Assembly (NCBI RefSeq): GCF_002266425.1 | Contig: NZ_NPMN01000024.1 | Span: 1-64,000 of the forward strand | Reading direction: 5' to 3' | DNA length: 64,000 bases | Source of the DNA: Tissierella sp. P1 | GTDB lineage: Bacteria; Bacillota; Clostridia; Tissierellales; Tissierellaceae | Notes under the pieces: model-generated | Databases searched by the model: none | Told to the model about the DNA's origin: nothing | What the model saw: the letters and a program-made list of their open reading frames with translations, nothing else | Translations under genes and position numbers: made by a program | Shown here: piece after piece, positions 8,823-18,800 of the stretch | How positions within the stretch are numbered: position 1 is the first letter of the stretch | Layout of the letters: the number at the start of each line of letters is the position of its first letter

Positions 8823-10151
8823 TTACTGCTCGATTTTATATTTTTCTATCTTTCTATATAATGTTCTTAGACCAATCTTTAACATCTTTGCAGCCTCTGG
8901 CTTATCCCAATTAGTTAGTCTTAATATATCAATGATATGCTCTTTTTCTACATCATCTAATGAAATATATTTTTTGTATTGATTTTCAGTATTATTTAAG
9001 CTTGGAATTAAGTCCCAAGGATAAATTTTATTTCCTTTAGATAATAATACTGCCCTATCAATGAAGTTTGCTAATTCTCTTACATTCCCTGGGAAATCAT
9101 GTTCTATTAAAAACATTTTTGTTTCTTCTGCTAATTCTTTTTTATTGTTTGGATTTTTATTAAGAAAATAATTGGCAAGAAGCAATACATCATCTCCACG
9201 CTCCCTTAATGGGGGTACTGGAATTGTAACTACACTTAATCTATAAAATAAGTCTTCTCTAAAACTACCATTATAGATTGCCTTTTCCAAATTTTTATTT
9301 GTTGCTGTTATAATTCTTACTGTAGTCTTTTTAGTCATAGTGCTGCCTACAGGTCTAAACTCTCCAGTATCTAAAAATCTTAATAATTTTACCTGCAAAG
9401 CTGGGTCCATATCACCAATTTCATCTAGAAACAAAGTTCCTTGATTTGCAATTTCAACTAATCCTTTTTTATTAGTATGAGCTCCCGTAAAAGCTCCCTT
9501 TACATGACCAAATAATTCACTTTCTAATAATTCTCCGGGTATAGCACCTGCATTTATAGGAATAAAAGGGTTGTCTCCTCTACAACTCTTATAATGTAAT
9601 GCATTAGCTACTAAATCTTTGCCAGTACCACTCTCTCCAAGTATTAGTACAGGTAAATGACTATCAGCAACCTTATCAATCATATATTTTAGGTTCAACA
9701 TTACTTGAGACTCACCTACAATCTCTTTTTTATCATTTATGAGCTTAATATTTTCCACGAGATTATCGTTATAACCCTTAAGTCTTTTCTTTTCCGCAGC
9801 TCTCTTTAAAACTAGTTCTAATTCAATAGGATTTACAGGTTTTGATAAATAGTCATATGCACCACTTCTCATGGCTTCTATAGCTGACTCTATAGTCCCG
9901 TATCCAGTAAGCATAATAACTTCCATGTCCGGTTGTATCTTTTTTGCTTTCTCCAGAAGTTCTAAACCATCTATTTTGTCCATCATTACATCGAATAAAG
10001 CTACGTCAAACTCTAATTCTTCGACCAATTTAATTGCTTCTATTCCTGATGTAGCAGCTTCTACATGAAGACCTTTTCTTGTTAACCTATCTTTAAGTAC
10101 TTCTATAAATTTTTCTTCGTCGTCTACAATTAATAATCTAAAGCTTTCCAT
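8823..10151 (-). CDS. Sigma-54-dependent response regulator, NtrC family
   Basis: This is a transcription activator of 442 residues with three domains. Residues 1-120 form a receiver with the phosphorylatable Asp in ALFDVMMDKIDG. Residues about 140-370 form the AAA+ module, with Walker A GESGTGKD, the sigma-54 contact loop GAFTGA and Walker B TLFLDEIGDMD. A Fis-type helix-turn-helix (AAKMLKIGLRTLYRKIEKYK) closes the protein. It overlaps the end of the histidine kinase gene, so the two form a two-component pair. The only sigma-54 promoters close by are those of the flanking oxidoreductase operons (8634-8649 and 18956-18971), making these the likely targets. It is the last gene of the sensor operon. 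Confidence 0.93.
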   Translation of the reverse strand: MESFRLLIVDDEEKFIEVLKDRLTRKGLHVEAATSGIEAIKLVEELEFDVALFDVMMDKIDGLELLEKAKKIQPDMEVIMLTGYGTIESAIEAMRSGAYDYLSKPVNPIELELVLKRAAEKKRLKGYNDNLVENIKLINDKKEIVGESQVMLNLKYMIDKVADSHLPVLILGESGTGKDLVANALHYKSCRGDNPFIPINAGAIPGELLESELFGHVKGAFTGAHTNKKGLVEIANQGTLFLDEIGDMDPALQVKLLRFLDTGEFRPVGSTMTKKTTVRIITATNKNLEKAIYNGSFREDLFYRLSVVTIPVPPLRERGDDVLLLANYFLNKNPNNKKELAEETKMFLIEHDFPGNVRELANFIDRAVLLSKGNKIYPWDLIPSLNNTENQYKKYISLDDVEKEHIIDILRLTNWDKPEAAKMLKIGLRTLYRKIEKYKIEQ

Positions 10152-12004
10152 TTTCCTCCACTCCTCTAGATATTGGAAGTTTTATCTCTACTTCTGTACC
10201 TATATTTTCTTCACTATATATTTCAATATATCCTCTCATTCTCTCAATTATGGCCTGACTAATGGATAGTCCTAGGCCAGTTCCCTTTCCAATAGGCTTT
10301 GTTGTATAAAAGGGATCAAATATCCTTGCTTTATCTTTCTCTTTAATACCATATCCAGTATCTATTATCTTAAGTATTAAGAAACCATCATTATCTATTT
10401 CACTAATATCTATTGTCAAAATTCCTTTATTTTCCATAGAGTCTACAGCATTAGTTATTATATTTAATAACATTTGCTGCATTTGTGATTCATCCGCTAA
10501 TATTATTGGCTCTGCAATGCTACATCAATTACAATATCTATATTTTGCTTTTTCAACCTATGTTCCATTAATTTTAATATGTCTTCAATAATCTTAAAAA
10601 CATTAACCAGCGTAATATCAACCTTCGATTCTCTTGAAAATCTTAATAAATTTTGTGTAATGGCAGAACATCTATCAATCTGCCCTTTTATTATTTCTAA
10701 ATAGTTTTGAATAACATTATTATCATATAAGTCATTTATATCTTCTGTCTCCAATCGTTCTAATAAATCCGTAGCATAAAAGCCTAAATTATTCATAGGG
10801 TTGTTAATTTCATGAGCTACTCCTGCTGCTAAAGTACCAATGGCTGCTCTTTTCTCTGCTAACATTATTAAACTTTCATTCTCTCTCCTTTTTTTATCTC
10901 TTCTGTCATACTATTAAATGCTTCTATTACCATTCCAATTTCATCATTGTTTTGCTTCGGTATTTTATAATCAAAATTCCCACTCTTTACAGAGTTTACT
11001 CCATTTGCTAATTCATTCATTGGCTTCATGAAAAGATATATTAGAAAAGAACCTACTACTCCGATTATTAATATGGTTAATAAAAAAGTAATTATAATTC
11101 TAGTTATCATTAGTCTAATAGTGGCATATGCATTATCTAATGGTTGTTCAACTACTACACCCCAATCTACTATTGGAATTAAACCGTATACACCTAATAC
11201 ATCTTCTCCTAAATATGATTCATAAATCATAGTTTCGAATTTTTCATATTTCAACACATTCTTTTCTTCTGCTTTTATCTTAAGTAAGCTTGTTACTCCC
11301 TTACTTTTAGTCACGTCTTGTCTCCTCGTTACCTGACTATAATCAGAATGGCCAATTAAATATCCTATATCGTCTATTAAAATAATATAGCTTCCCTCTT
11401 TTGTTTTTGTAGCATTTATCTTTTTCATTACCTGTCGTAAACTTATTTTTGCAATAATAGCTCCAGTCAGATATTCTTTATCTCCACCAACTGGAATTCC
11501 CAGTTCAAAGACAATTTGATTATCTAAATCTATTTCTGGTTTTCCAATATATAATTCTCCACATTTCAGAGTTTTGAATTTTTCGTCTGTTGAAATATTT
11601 TCTAGTTCTTTTGGAGAAATAGCATATCTTTTTGATATTTTCACTAGCTCCATACCATTAGGAGAAATCATGGATATTTCTTCTAAATGATGATACTTTT
11701 TCAACATTCTATATATTATATCTTCTCTATTGAACTTGTTGCTCCAATCAAATAATTCTGGATTTGTTATGGCTATGGTCTCTAAGGATTCTTGTGTTGT
11801 CTTTACCATTTCAACAACTGTTTGAGATATTTTTGACGCCGTTAGCTCATGTTCTTTATGTATGGACTTTTGAACTTCGGTTTTTAATGTTCTAATATTA
11901 ATCAAAACTAAAAATACTAATGGGATAACAGCTACACCTATCATCATAAGAATTAATTTAGACTTTATGCTAACCAAAAATTGTTTTTTGTTATATATTC
12001 CCAT
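10138..12004 (-). CDS. Membrane sensor histidine kinase (two frameshifts)
   Basis: This is the sensor partner of the sigma-54 response regulator. The first part (12004 to about 10880) has an N-terminal membrane segment, an extracytoplasmic cache-like sensing region, a second membrane segment and a HAMP linker. The second part (to about 10505) carries the phosphoacceptor helix GVAHEINNPMNNL. The third (about 10505-10138) has the ATPase N box NIITNAVDSM and the G boxes DTGYGIKEKD and GKGTGLGLS. Two single-base deletions, near 10874-10880 (A run) and near 10512-10515 (GCAATTGCA expected, GCATTGCA seen), separate the parts. Repaired length is about 622 residues. Stop codons fall exactly at the breaks and all domains are present, so sequencing indels are the simplest explanation. 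The signal is unknown, possibly passed on by the binding protein encoded upstream. Confidence 0.87.
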
Positions 12005-12010
12005 GTAATT

Positions 12011-13021
12011 CTACCTTTCAGTTTTTTTTACGAACTTATCTACAAAAGTCATTTTAGAATAGTCTATTTCTATACCTAGAGCATTAGCAGTATCTACGTT
12101 TATATGAAGTTCTAAATTCTCTGGTGACTCTATTGGGATGATTTTTGGATCTTGTCCCTCAAGGACATTGGCTACTAGTCTAGCTGATTGAAGTCCTTCG
12201 TTGTAGTTAGTACTCCCATAAAAAGCTAGCATACCTTTTTCAACTTGAATATCATTGACTCCCATAACAGGAATCTTATACTCTAGTGATGCATCTACTA
12301 TATCTTGAATAGTTGATTCAAATAATAAACTACACATTAACATTATTCCATCAAATTTATCATAATTTTTCGATATAGTCTCAATAATATCCTCTCTATT
12401 GGTAACTGGTATTAATTCTAATTCTATTTGAAGCTTATCAGCTGCCTCATATAGAAATTTTGAACTTGGACCAAATGGAGTTGTAAGTGGATTATATAAT
12501 ATCAATACATCTTCAGTGTCTGGAACTATTCTTTTTAGAAATTCTAGTCTTTTTCCTGATAATTGAACATAATGACTATCTACTCCTGTTATATTACATC
12601 CTGGAGAAATATTATCTTGAATAAATCCCAATTCAACAGTACATCCTACACCTATAAATACTATAGGAATACTTTCTTTATCTGCATACTTTTTTGCGGC
12701 AGATGTTTCAAAAGTTCCAGTAGTTATAATAATATCCACTCTTTCTTTCACCAGTTCTTGTACTAAAGGCTCTATCTTATCCTTATCACCGTCAGCATTC
12801 TTTATGATAATTTCTAAATCTTCTTTTTCATATCCGTAATTATATAATCCATCTATCATTGCATTAACCTTCCCTAGCCTACTATCTGTAGCGGAAATAA
12901 CACCAATTTTGTATTTGGTGTTTGTATTTTTATTAACATATCTAGTAAATTTTTTTTCTATATGAAATATAAATACTGCTAGTAATATTATTGATAAAAA
13001 AACAGCTATCCTTTTTCTCAT
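12011..13021 (-). CDS. ABC-type substrate-binding protein of the sensor operon (TrpX/YtrF-like)
   Basis: This 336-residue protein has an N-terminal membrane anchor and a periplasmic-binding-protein fold of the ABC_sub_bind family (KIGVISATDSRLGKV...GLYNYGY; DIIITTGTFETSAAKK; IPIVFIGVG; FYGSTNYNEGLQSA). No ABC permease or ATPase lies nearby. Its gene sits 7 bp before the histidine kinase gene and 3 bp after a polyferredoxin gene. That placement points to a signalling role, presenting an extracellular ligand to the cache-domain kinase, instead of transport. The ligand cannot be deduced. The ATG at 13021 has AGGAGG upstream. Confidence 0.82.
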   Translation of the reverse strand: MRKRIAVFLSIILLAVFIFHIEKKFTRYVNKNTNTKYKIGVISATDSRLGKVNAMIDGLYNYGYEKEDLEIIIKNADGDKDKIEPLVQELVKERVDIIITTGTFETSAAKKYADKESIPIVFIGVGCTVELGFIQDNISPGCNITGVDSHYVQLSGKRLEFLKRIVPDTEDVLILYNPLTTPFGPSSKFLYEAADKLQIELELIPVTNREDIIETISKNYDKFDGIMLMCSLLFESTIQDIVDASLEYKIPVMGVNDIQVEKGMLAFYGSTNYNEGLQSARLVANVLEGQDPKIIPIESPENLELHINVDTANALGIEIDYSKMTFVDKFVKKTER

Positions 13022-13023
13022 AT

Positions 13024-14166
13024 TTACCTCCTATAAATCCTACCTAATTTTAAGCATGAGGAGCAAATTTCTACAGTATTACTAGCTGTAATTATCTGTT
13101 TGCATATACTACATCTTTGCTTAGTTCCAGTAGCAAGAATACTCGGTTCGACAAATGAAAAATCTTTAATTCTTTTAGATTTTAGCTCTAATGCACCGTA
13201 GTAACAAACTTCAACACATAAACCACAACCACTACAAGCATCTCTCAGAAGAAATAAGCTTAGCTTGTCCCCTTCTTCTATATACTTTAATGCCCCCATT
13301 GGACAAAGCATTGTACAGGCTCTACAAAAAGTACATGTCCCTACTATTGAGGGCTTTGAATAATCTATAATCTCAGAATTAATTAGTTCTTCATCTTTTA
13401 TCTTACTAAAAACTTTCCCTAGTACTGGATATTTTTTAACTGTTGCATTTGCAACAATTGCATTTGACTTTTCATCCTCATCATTAACCCCTAATACATA
13501 TTTAATTGCGGTGTTGGGAAGCTTTTTAACAGATTTAAAAATAGAAAATAAGAACTCTCTTCTCTCATTATCAATTTCTTCAGTAGACGTTTTTCTAGCC
13601 TTTACCTTCGGAACTTTTTCAGTATTTTTTATAGATCCTCCTAATAGGTTTAAATCTTCTTCTATTCTTTTGATCTTTTTAATATTATTTAAGTATAAGT
13701 CAATACCACTCTTTACAATACATTCCTTACATTTTGCTTCGGAGAAAATAACATTAATTTCAAATGGCAAAGTATCTATTCCCAATAAGAATTCTAAAGT
13801 CAGGCCTCCTAGACAAGGTACTTTGAAAACACTTTTTGAGATATCATCATTATGCTTGCAAGTTAAAATTACTGTATTATCTAGTTTTCCTTCTTCTTCT
13901 ATGTAATTATACAGATTTAATTCAGTGGGTTCCTGAATAGATATAGCTCCTGTAGGACAAACTGATGCACATAGTCCACATTGGATACAATTATCATTTA
14001 GTTCAATTTTTGAATTTTTAATGATTATCCCTTCTACAGGACAGCACTCTATGCATTTACTACACTTACCTAGATGAGAACGTACCCTTGAGCATCGTTG
14101 ATGATTCAAAGCTATTGGTTCCATTCTAGAAGTAGCAGTTTCTATTATTTTTTCAAATTTTAGCAT
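13024..14166 (-). CDS. Multi-cluster 4Fe-4S ferredoxin-like protein of the sensor operon
   Basis: This 380-residue cytoplasmic iron-sulfur protein has no signal peptide. It shows CSKCIECCPVEG and CIQCGLCASVCPTG near the N terminus, isolated cysteines in the middle (CKECIVKSG), CTFCRACTMLCPMG and CSGCGLCVEVCYYG in the second half, and a C-terminal zinc-ribbon-like pair (CSICKQI...CSSC). It could relay electrons or sense redox state. It is the first gene of the operon that continues with the binding protein, kinase and response regulator, under a good sigma-A promoter. I do not recognise a named family, and a direct redox role with the flanking oxidoreductases is only inferred. Confidence 0.78.
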   Translation of the reverse strand: MLKFEKIIETATSRMEPIALNHQRCSRVRSHLGKCSKCIECCPVEGIIIKNSKIELNDNCIQCGLCASVCPTGAISIQEPTELNLYNYIEEEGKLDNTVILTCKHNDDISKSVFKVPCLGGLTLEFLLGIDTLPFEINVIFSEAKCKECIVKSGIDLYLNNIKKIKRIEEDLNLLGGSIKNTEKVPKVKARKTSTEEIDNERREFLFSIFKSVKKLPNTAIKYVLGVNDEDEKSNAIVANATVKKYPVLGKVFSKIKDEELINSEIIDYSKPSIVGTCTFCRACTMLCPMGALKYIEEGDKLSLFLLRDACSGCGLCVEVCYYGALELKSKRIKDFSFVEPSILATGTKQRCSICKQIITASNTVEICSSCLKLGRIYRR

Positions 14167-14231
14167 TTTTATCTCCCCATATTAAACATAAAATGATTGT
14201 GTAATAATTTGATATATTATCTTTATCTATG

Positions 14232-14260
14232 ATAGTATGGCATGTTATTAACTTTGTCAA
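14232..14260 (-). promoter_or_regulatory. Sigma-A promoter of the sensor operon
   Basis: Minus-strand TTGACA-N17-TACTAT, about 65 bp upstream of the polyferredoxin start. It suggests the sensor operon is expressed constitutively while its targets use sigma-54. Confidence 0.6.
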
Positions 14261-14278
14261 TAAACTAATTAATGGTTT

Positions 14279-14317
14279 ATAAGAGCAAGGTACTATAATA
14301 TAGTACCTTGCTCTTAT
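14279..14317. terminator. Terminator after tatA copy 2
   Basis: 39-bp inverted repeat with 19-bp arms around a single central base (14298), directly after the tatA2 stop. It ends oxidoreductase operon 2 and insulates the sensor operon promoter beside it. Confidence 0.7.
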
Positions 14318-14321
14318 GTTA

Positions 14322-14504
14322 TTATTCTTTTTTATCGTTTAGGTCCACTTCTACATCTTTAGATATTTTATTTGCATGGTTTTTAAATTCTCCTATGGCT
14401 TTACCGAATGCTTTTCCTATTTCAGGAAGTTTTCCCGGCCCAAATACAACCAATGCGATACCTAGTATTAAAATTAATTCTGGAGCACCTATTTTACCAA
14501 ACAT
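14322..14504 (-). CDS. tatA: Sec-independent translocase subunit TatA (copy 2)
   Basis: This 60-residue TatA starts [16 protein letters not shown] and shares the [21 protein letters not shown] hinge and helix with the copy at 929-1117. The two differ mainly at a few positions and in the acidic tail. It is the last gene of oxidoreductase operon 2, 42 bp behind the Fe-S subunit, with a GGGAG site upstream. Each oxidoreductase region therefore has its own tatA, but only one tatC is seen. The duplication presumably came with the operon duplication or raises export capacity on induction. Confidence 0.92.
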   Translation of the reverse strand: MFGKIGAPELILILGIALVVFGPGKLPEIGKAFGKAIGEFKNHANKISKDVEVDLNDKKE

Positions 14505-14546
14505 CTATATCTCTCCCTTCTCTATGGCATATATACAGAATCTAAT

Positions 14547-15140
14547 CTATTTTCCACCTCTATATCGTTCCTCTGGCTCTCCATCTTTTAAAGCCTTATC
14601 CAATCCAATATAAGTAACGCTAATATCTAATTTCAACTCATCTTTTAATCCCTTAATCTTGTTATCTGCAACCATCTTGCTAACTTCAGATTCTGGATCA
14701 TTTAAATCTCCAAAAAATCTAGCATGAGATATACAAGTGCTTACACAAGCAGGTAACAATCCAACCTCTGCTCTCTGAATGCAGAAAGTACACTTCCCAA
14801 CCTTCTTAGTGTCATTATTCATATATCTAGCATCATAAGGACATGCTGCTACACAAGCTCCGCAGCCTATACATTTTTCTTCATCTACTACAACTATACC
14901 TCCTTCAACTGCAAAGGTTGCATTCACAGGACAGGCTTTAACACAAGGTGCATCTACACAATGATTACATAATTTTGGAAGTTTTACTCTTGCTACTTTG
15001 GGATATTCTCCTGCATCCCACTCTTCAACCCAAGTATTAAAGCATCCTTCAGGAAGGTTGTTTTCCATTTTACAACTAATAGTACAGGCATGGCATCCAA
15101 CACAACGCTCTAAATCTATGACCATTCCATATCTTTTCAT
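14547..15140 (-). CDS. Four-cluster ferredoxin subunit of DMSO-reductase-type enzyme (copy 2)
   Basis: This 197-residue electron-transfer subunit has four cysteine groups: CVGCHACTISC, CNHCVDAPCVKACP, CIGCGACVAACP and CTFCIQRAEVGLLPACVSTC. It closely resembles the copy at 4160-4735 through the cluster-binding core (RYFGDLNDP versus RFFGDLNDP) and differs at the C terminus. It has no export signal and is presumably carried across with the catalytic subunit by the Tat system. It lies between the chaperone (about 20 bp) and tatA2 (42 bp). No membrane-anchor subunit follows. Confidence 0.9.
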   Translation of the reverse strand: MKRYGMVIDLERCVGCHACTISCKMENNLPEGCFNTWVEEWDAGEYPKVARVKLPKLCNHCVDAPCVKACPVNATFAVEGGIVVVDEEKCIGCGACVAACPYDARYMNNDTKKVGKCTFCIQRAEVGLLPACVSTCISHARFFGDLNDPESEVSKMVADNKIKGLKDELKLDISVTYIGLDKALKDGEPEERYRGGK

Positions 15141-15160
15141 TCTAAATCACCTCTTTAAAT

Positions 15161-15823
15161 TTATTGATTTTCTCCCATCAGATATTCCAAATCTAACGCT
15201 ATCCATTTGGCGGAAATATTAGTTAAGTAAGAGTACAACCCTTCTCCTCTTTCCTTACTTAGAATAGCATAAGCTTCAATCCATTTAGATAGATGTTCAA
15301 CAAGAAAATCTTTTTGTAATTTCCTCCATTTATTAGCTTTTTCACTCATTCCATTTTCCAAGGCTAAAAGTTCAGAATTAGCTAAATAAACCAAAAAAGC
15401 TAATTCAAATGCAATATGATCTGGATAATGATTATCCTTGAGTGGCTTAAAAGCATTAAGTTGGTCTATTTTGAAATCTACTATCTCATAGCATGCTTTT
15501 ACATGAAAAGTTTCCTGACTATCTAATTTACCATAGGATATTTTGCCATTCTTTATATCTTTGTTCCTAATTGCCGATTCATGAGGCGGGACAAATAATT
15601 TTGAAGTAGGTACAAAAAATCTATCATAATATTCTTGTATAAAATAATCTAAGTCCTTTTCCTCAATAGAGTCTATTTTATCTTCAGTTAATTCTTCAAA
15701 TTGCGAAGAATTATCTTTTATTAAGTTTAATAATTCTTCTGAAGGAGTATTTAAAAAGGAAAAAGATAAAAATTCATATAGCTCTAATCGTTTTTTTGCT
15801 ATAAAAATACTTTCTTTTATCAT
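15161..15823 (-). CDS. TorD/DmsD-family cofactor-insertion chaperone (copy 2)
   Basis: This 220-residue helical protein of the TorD superfamily contains the motif segment EYYDRFFVPTSKLFVPPHESA and the DHIAFELAFLVYL helix, matching EYYDHFLVP and DHLGFELAFMAFL of copy 1. It lies 14 bp after the second selenocysteine oxidoreductase gene and about 20 bp before its Fe-S subunit. It would guard the twin-arginine signal and assist cofactor loading of that enzyme. Overall identity to copy 1 is clearly lower than that of the Fe-S subunits, suggesting client-specific divergence. Confidence 0.83.
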   Translation of the reverse strand: MIKESIFIAKKRLELYEFLSFSFLNTPSEELLNLIKDNSSQFEELTEDKIDSIEEKDLDYFIQEYYDRFFVPTSKLFVPPHESAIRNKDIKNGKISYGKLDSQETFHVKACYEIVDFKIDQLNAFKPLKDNHYPDHIAFELAFLVYLANSELLALENGMSEKANKWRKLQKDFLVEHLSKWIEAYAILSKERGEGLYSYLTNISAKWIALDLEYLMGENQ

Positions 15824-15837
15824 CTTTTCACTCCTAT

Positions 15838-18800
15838 CTATGCCTTCTCTACCTTGTAAGCTCCACCATTTCTACCTGGCCCTCCAGTTGAAGACTCAGA
15901 AATACCAAATAGTCCATTCACCTTTGGATCTATTAAATTCATTAAATGTACTCCTGTACCTATGAATTCATTGCTCTCTTGGACTTTTCCTTCAATGTTA
16001 TATCCTTTTGTGCCATATTCCCAATGCCCATATCCAAATGCTATACCTATGGTTCCCTTTGCTATACCAGGTCTTACTAGAGCATGTCCTATAAATTCGC
16101 CGCCTGTAGCAGGAATTACTTTTACTTTATCCATAGTTGATATTCCTAATGATTTAGCATCTTCAGTATTTAACTCAATATAATTATGTTTGCTTAAGTC
16201 TCTAAGGCTGGAACTGTTAGCAAGCATACTTATACTTCTAAATTTAGGTTTGTAATTTGCCGCCTTAAATGGCCATTCTGTTTCTGGGAATACATCATTT
16301 ACTAAACTGCCATCAGAGAATGATTCAGGACTCCATGCAGCTACACCATTATAATATTCACCAGTTAATGAGTTTCTGCTAGTTGCAAACTTCTCAATAT
16401 ATAAATCAACAGATCCTTTATAAGCATATTTATGATTGTCACCTTCAAATCCTGCTCCATGGTCTTCAAAACGACCGCCTCTCGCCATTATGTTTAATAC
16501 CTTAGGCCATTCTTCCTTTGTTAATATATCAGCCCAATCCTTAACCGCATTTTCTAAATCTTGCATTTCTATTTCTTCTTGTGAAATGTCTGCCACAGGT
16601 TCTTCATCATATGCCATATTTGCAATACCAGGAATGAAATAATCTTCTCTGCTGTTTAATGGTAGCAAGTTATCATTCATATCTAATATTGCCTTATCTC
16701 CAAATCCTGGTAATCCAATCTTTTTAGCAACATCAATCACGTATGTTTCAAAGGATATATGTCTTCCATCTTCTAACTTCGGGGTTGCTGGTTCTACTAT
16801 TGGCCATCTCACAGTAACTCCTCTTCCTGAGAAGTTTCCTTCAATATTAGCTAAGCCCCAACTTTCATAGGGAGTAGTATCTGGTATAATATAATCTGCT
16901 AATGCAGTCATTTCTCCCATGTATGCATCACAAGAAATAAATAGTGGAACATTATCAACACTCTTCAGTGCTTCAATCACTTCTTTTCTAGCACCAGCCG
17001 GTACTGCTAATAGAGGATTAGCCATCCAATTCAATACTATTTTTGCCTGATAAGGATATTTATTTATAATAGAGAATAATCCTTGATTATCAGAGGCACT
17101 TCCTATTGGGTGCCATGGCATCTTTGATGGATATGGATTTTTTCCTTTAGCAACCTTTTCTTTATATTCAGTCGTATCTTCATATCTAACTCCAGTACGG
17201 CTAATTCTCATACCTGATGCTTTTGGTCCATCTGGTATGACGTTTAATTGATATCTTGGTCCAGCTGAAGTAGATTTATATGAATTTCTTCTAGTAATTG
17301 CTCCACCCTTCTTATTTATACTACCTACCATGGCCATTAAAATATAATGAATCATAGTTATATCTGACCCATTTGCAGTAGCTGTACTTCCCATTCCATC
17401 TGCTGCTACTTTAGTTCCATGAGAAGTAAATTCTTTTGCTATTTCTTCTATCTTGTCCTCTGGAATACCACAAACCCTTGAATACTCATGTATCTCATAT
17501 CTGAAGGCACTTTCTTTTAAAATAGCAAAGGATGTTCTTACTTGTATTTCTTTTCCATTAGGTCCTTTTACTTTTCCTTCATACAATAAATCCGCTGTGG
17601 TCGCCTTATCAAATCTAGCATACTCCTTCGTAGCATTATCGATTACAATGAATATGTCTTTTTCTTCCTTTCCAACTTCCAATCCTAAGTCTTCTGCCCT
17701 TAGCATTTTTTTATAATTTGGATGTTTTTGGTCTTCTATTACTAAATGAGTAGCATTAGTCCAACTATTAAATCCTTTAGAAACACTAGCCTCATAATTA
17801 GGTGAACTTAAGAAATCATTGTTATACCTACGATTTTCAATAATCCATCTAATCAGTGCCATACCAAATGCATTATCTGTTGTTGGCTTTATTGGAACCC
17901 ATTCACTATTTTCATATAAAGGTGTGACAGCCCCTCCAGCAAGAATAGGGTCTATTACTGAATACTTAAGATTTCCTTCCTTTACTCCAAGCTTTATTTG
18001 ACGTGCTATGGTTTGCATAGGTTTCCCACTATGTCCTGGGAATGCACCAGCATATAATATATACTCTGCACTATTAATATCCGGCCTTAGATTTTGCCCA
18101 CTTGCTATTACCTGCGCCGCAGGTGTTTTAGAACCGCCTCAGGAATAACCATGTCCAAAGTTATTTACAGTTCCAAATGAACTCGTAAACCTTCCTGCAA
18201 ATGAAGTTCTTCCATCTCCACGTCCTCCAAAAAAAACTAATTGATTTGTTTTTGGACCAAACTCCGGGGCCTTTGAATCTATAGGTGTTTCTAAATCTCT
18301 TATTTTTCTAAATCCATCTATAACAATATCTTCACCTATATCCTTAAATAATTCTCCACCCTCTACAGTTTCTTCCACCGCCTCATCCCAAGTGATAGGC
18401 TTCCACTTTCCTTCTCCCCTAGTTCCTGTTCTTTTCAGCGGAACTAATATCCTCATGGGGTCATAATGACTTTCTAAAGTAGCATTTCCTCTAGCACATA
18501 ATGCACCTCTATGCATGCTGCCTTTATCTTTATAACTACTAAAAGCTAAATATGATTCTGTTAAAGGCTCTTCAAATGAAAGATGTGGCTCCGCATTATT
18601 AGGATTATATGGATTTCCATATACTCTCAATATTTTGCCAGTATTTTTATCAATCTTTACACGATTTCCACATGAGCTATAGCAGCCTAAACATGCACTA
18701 TGTCTCATCAATATTGATGGTTCTACTTCAACAGCACCTGTTTCTAGATTGATCATAGCCTCTGGCTTTTGCCCTGGTAATTGAGAAAGCTTTGGGAATT

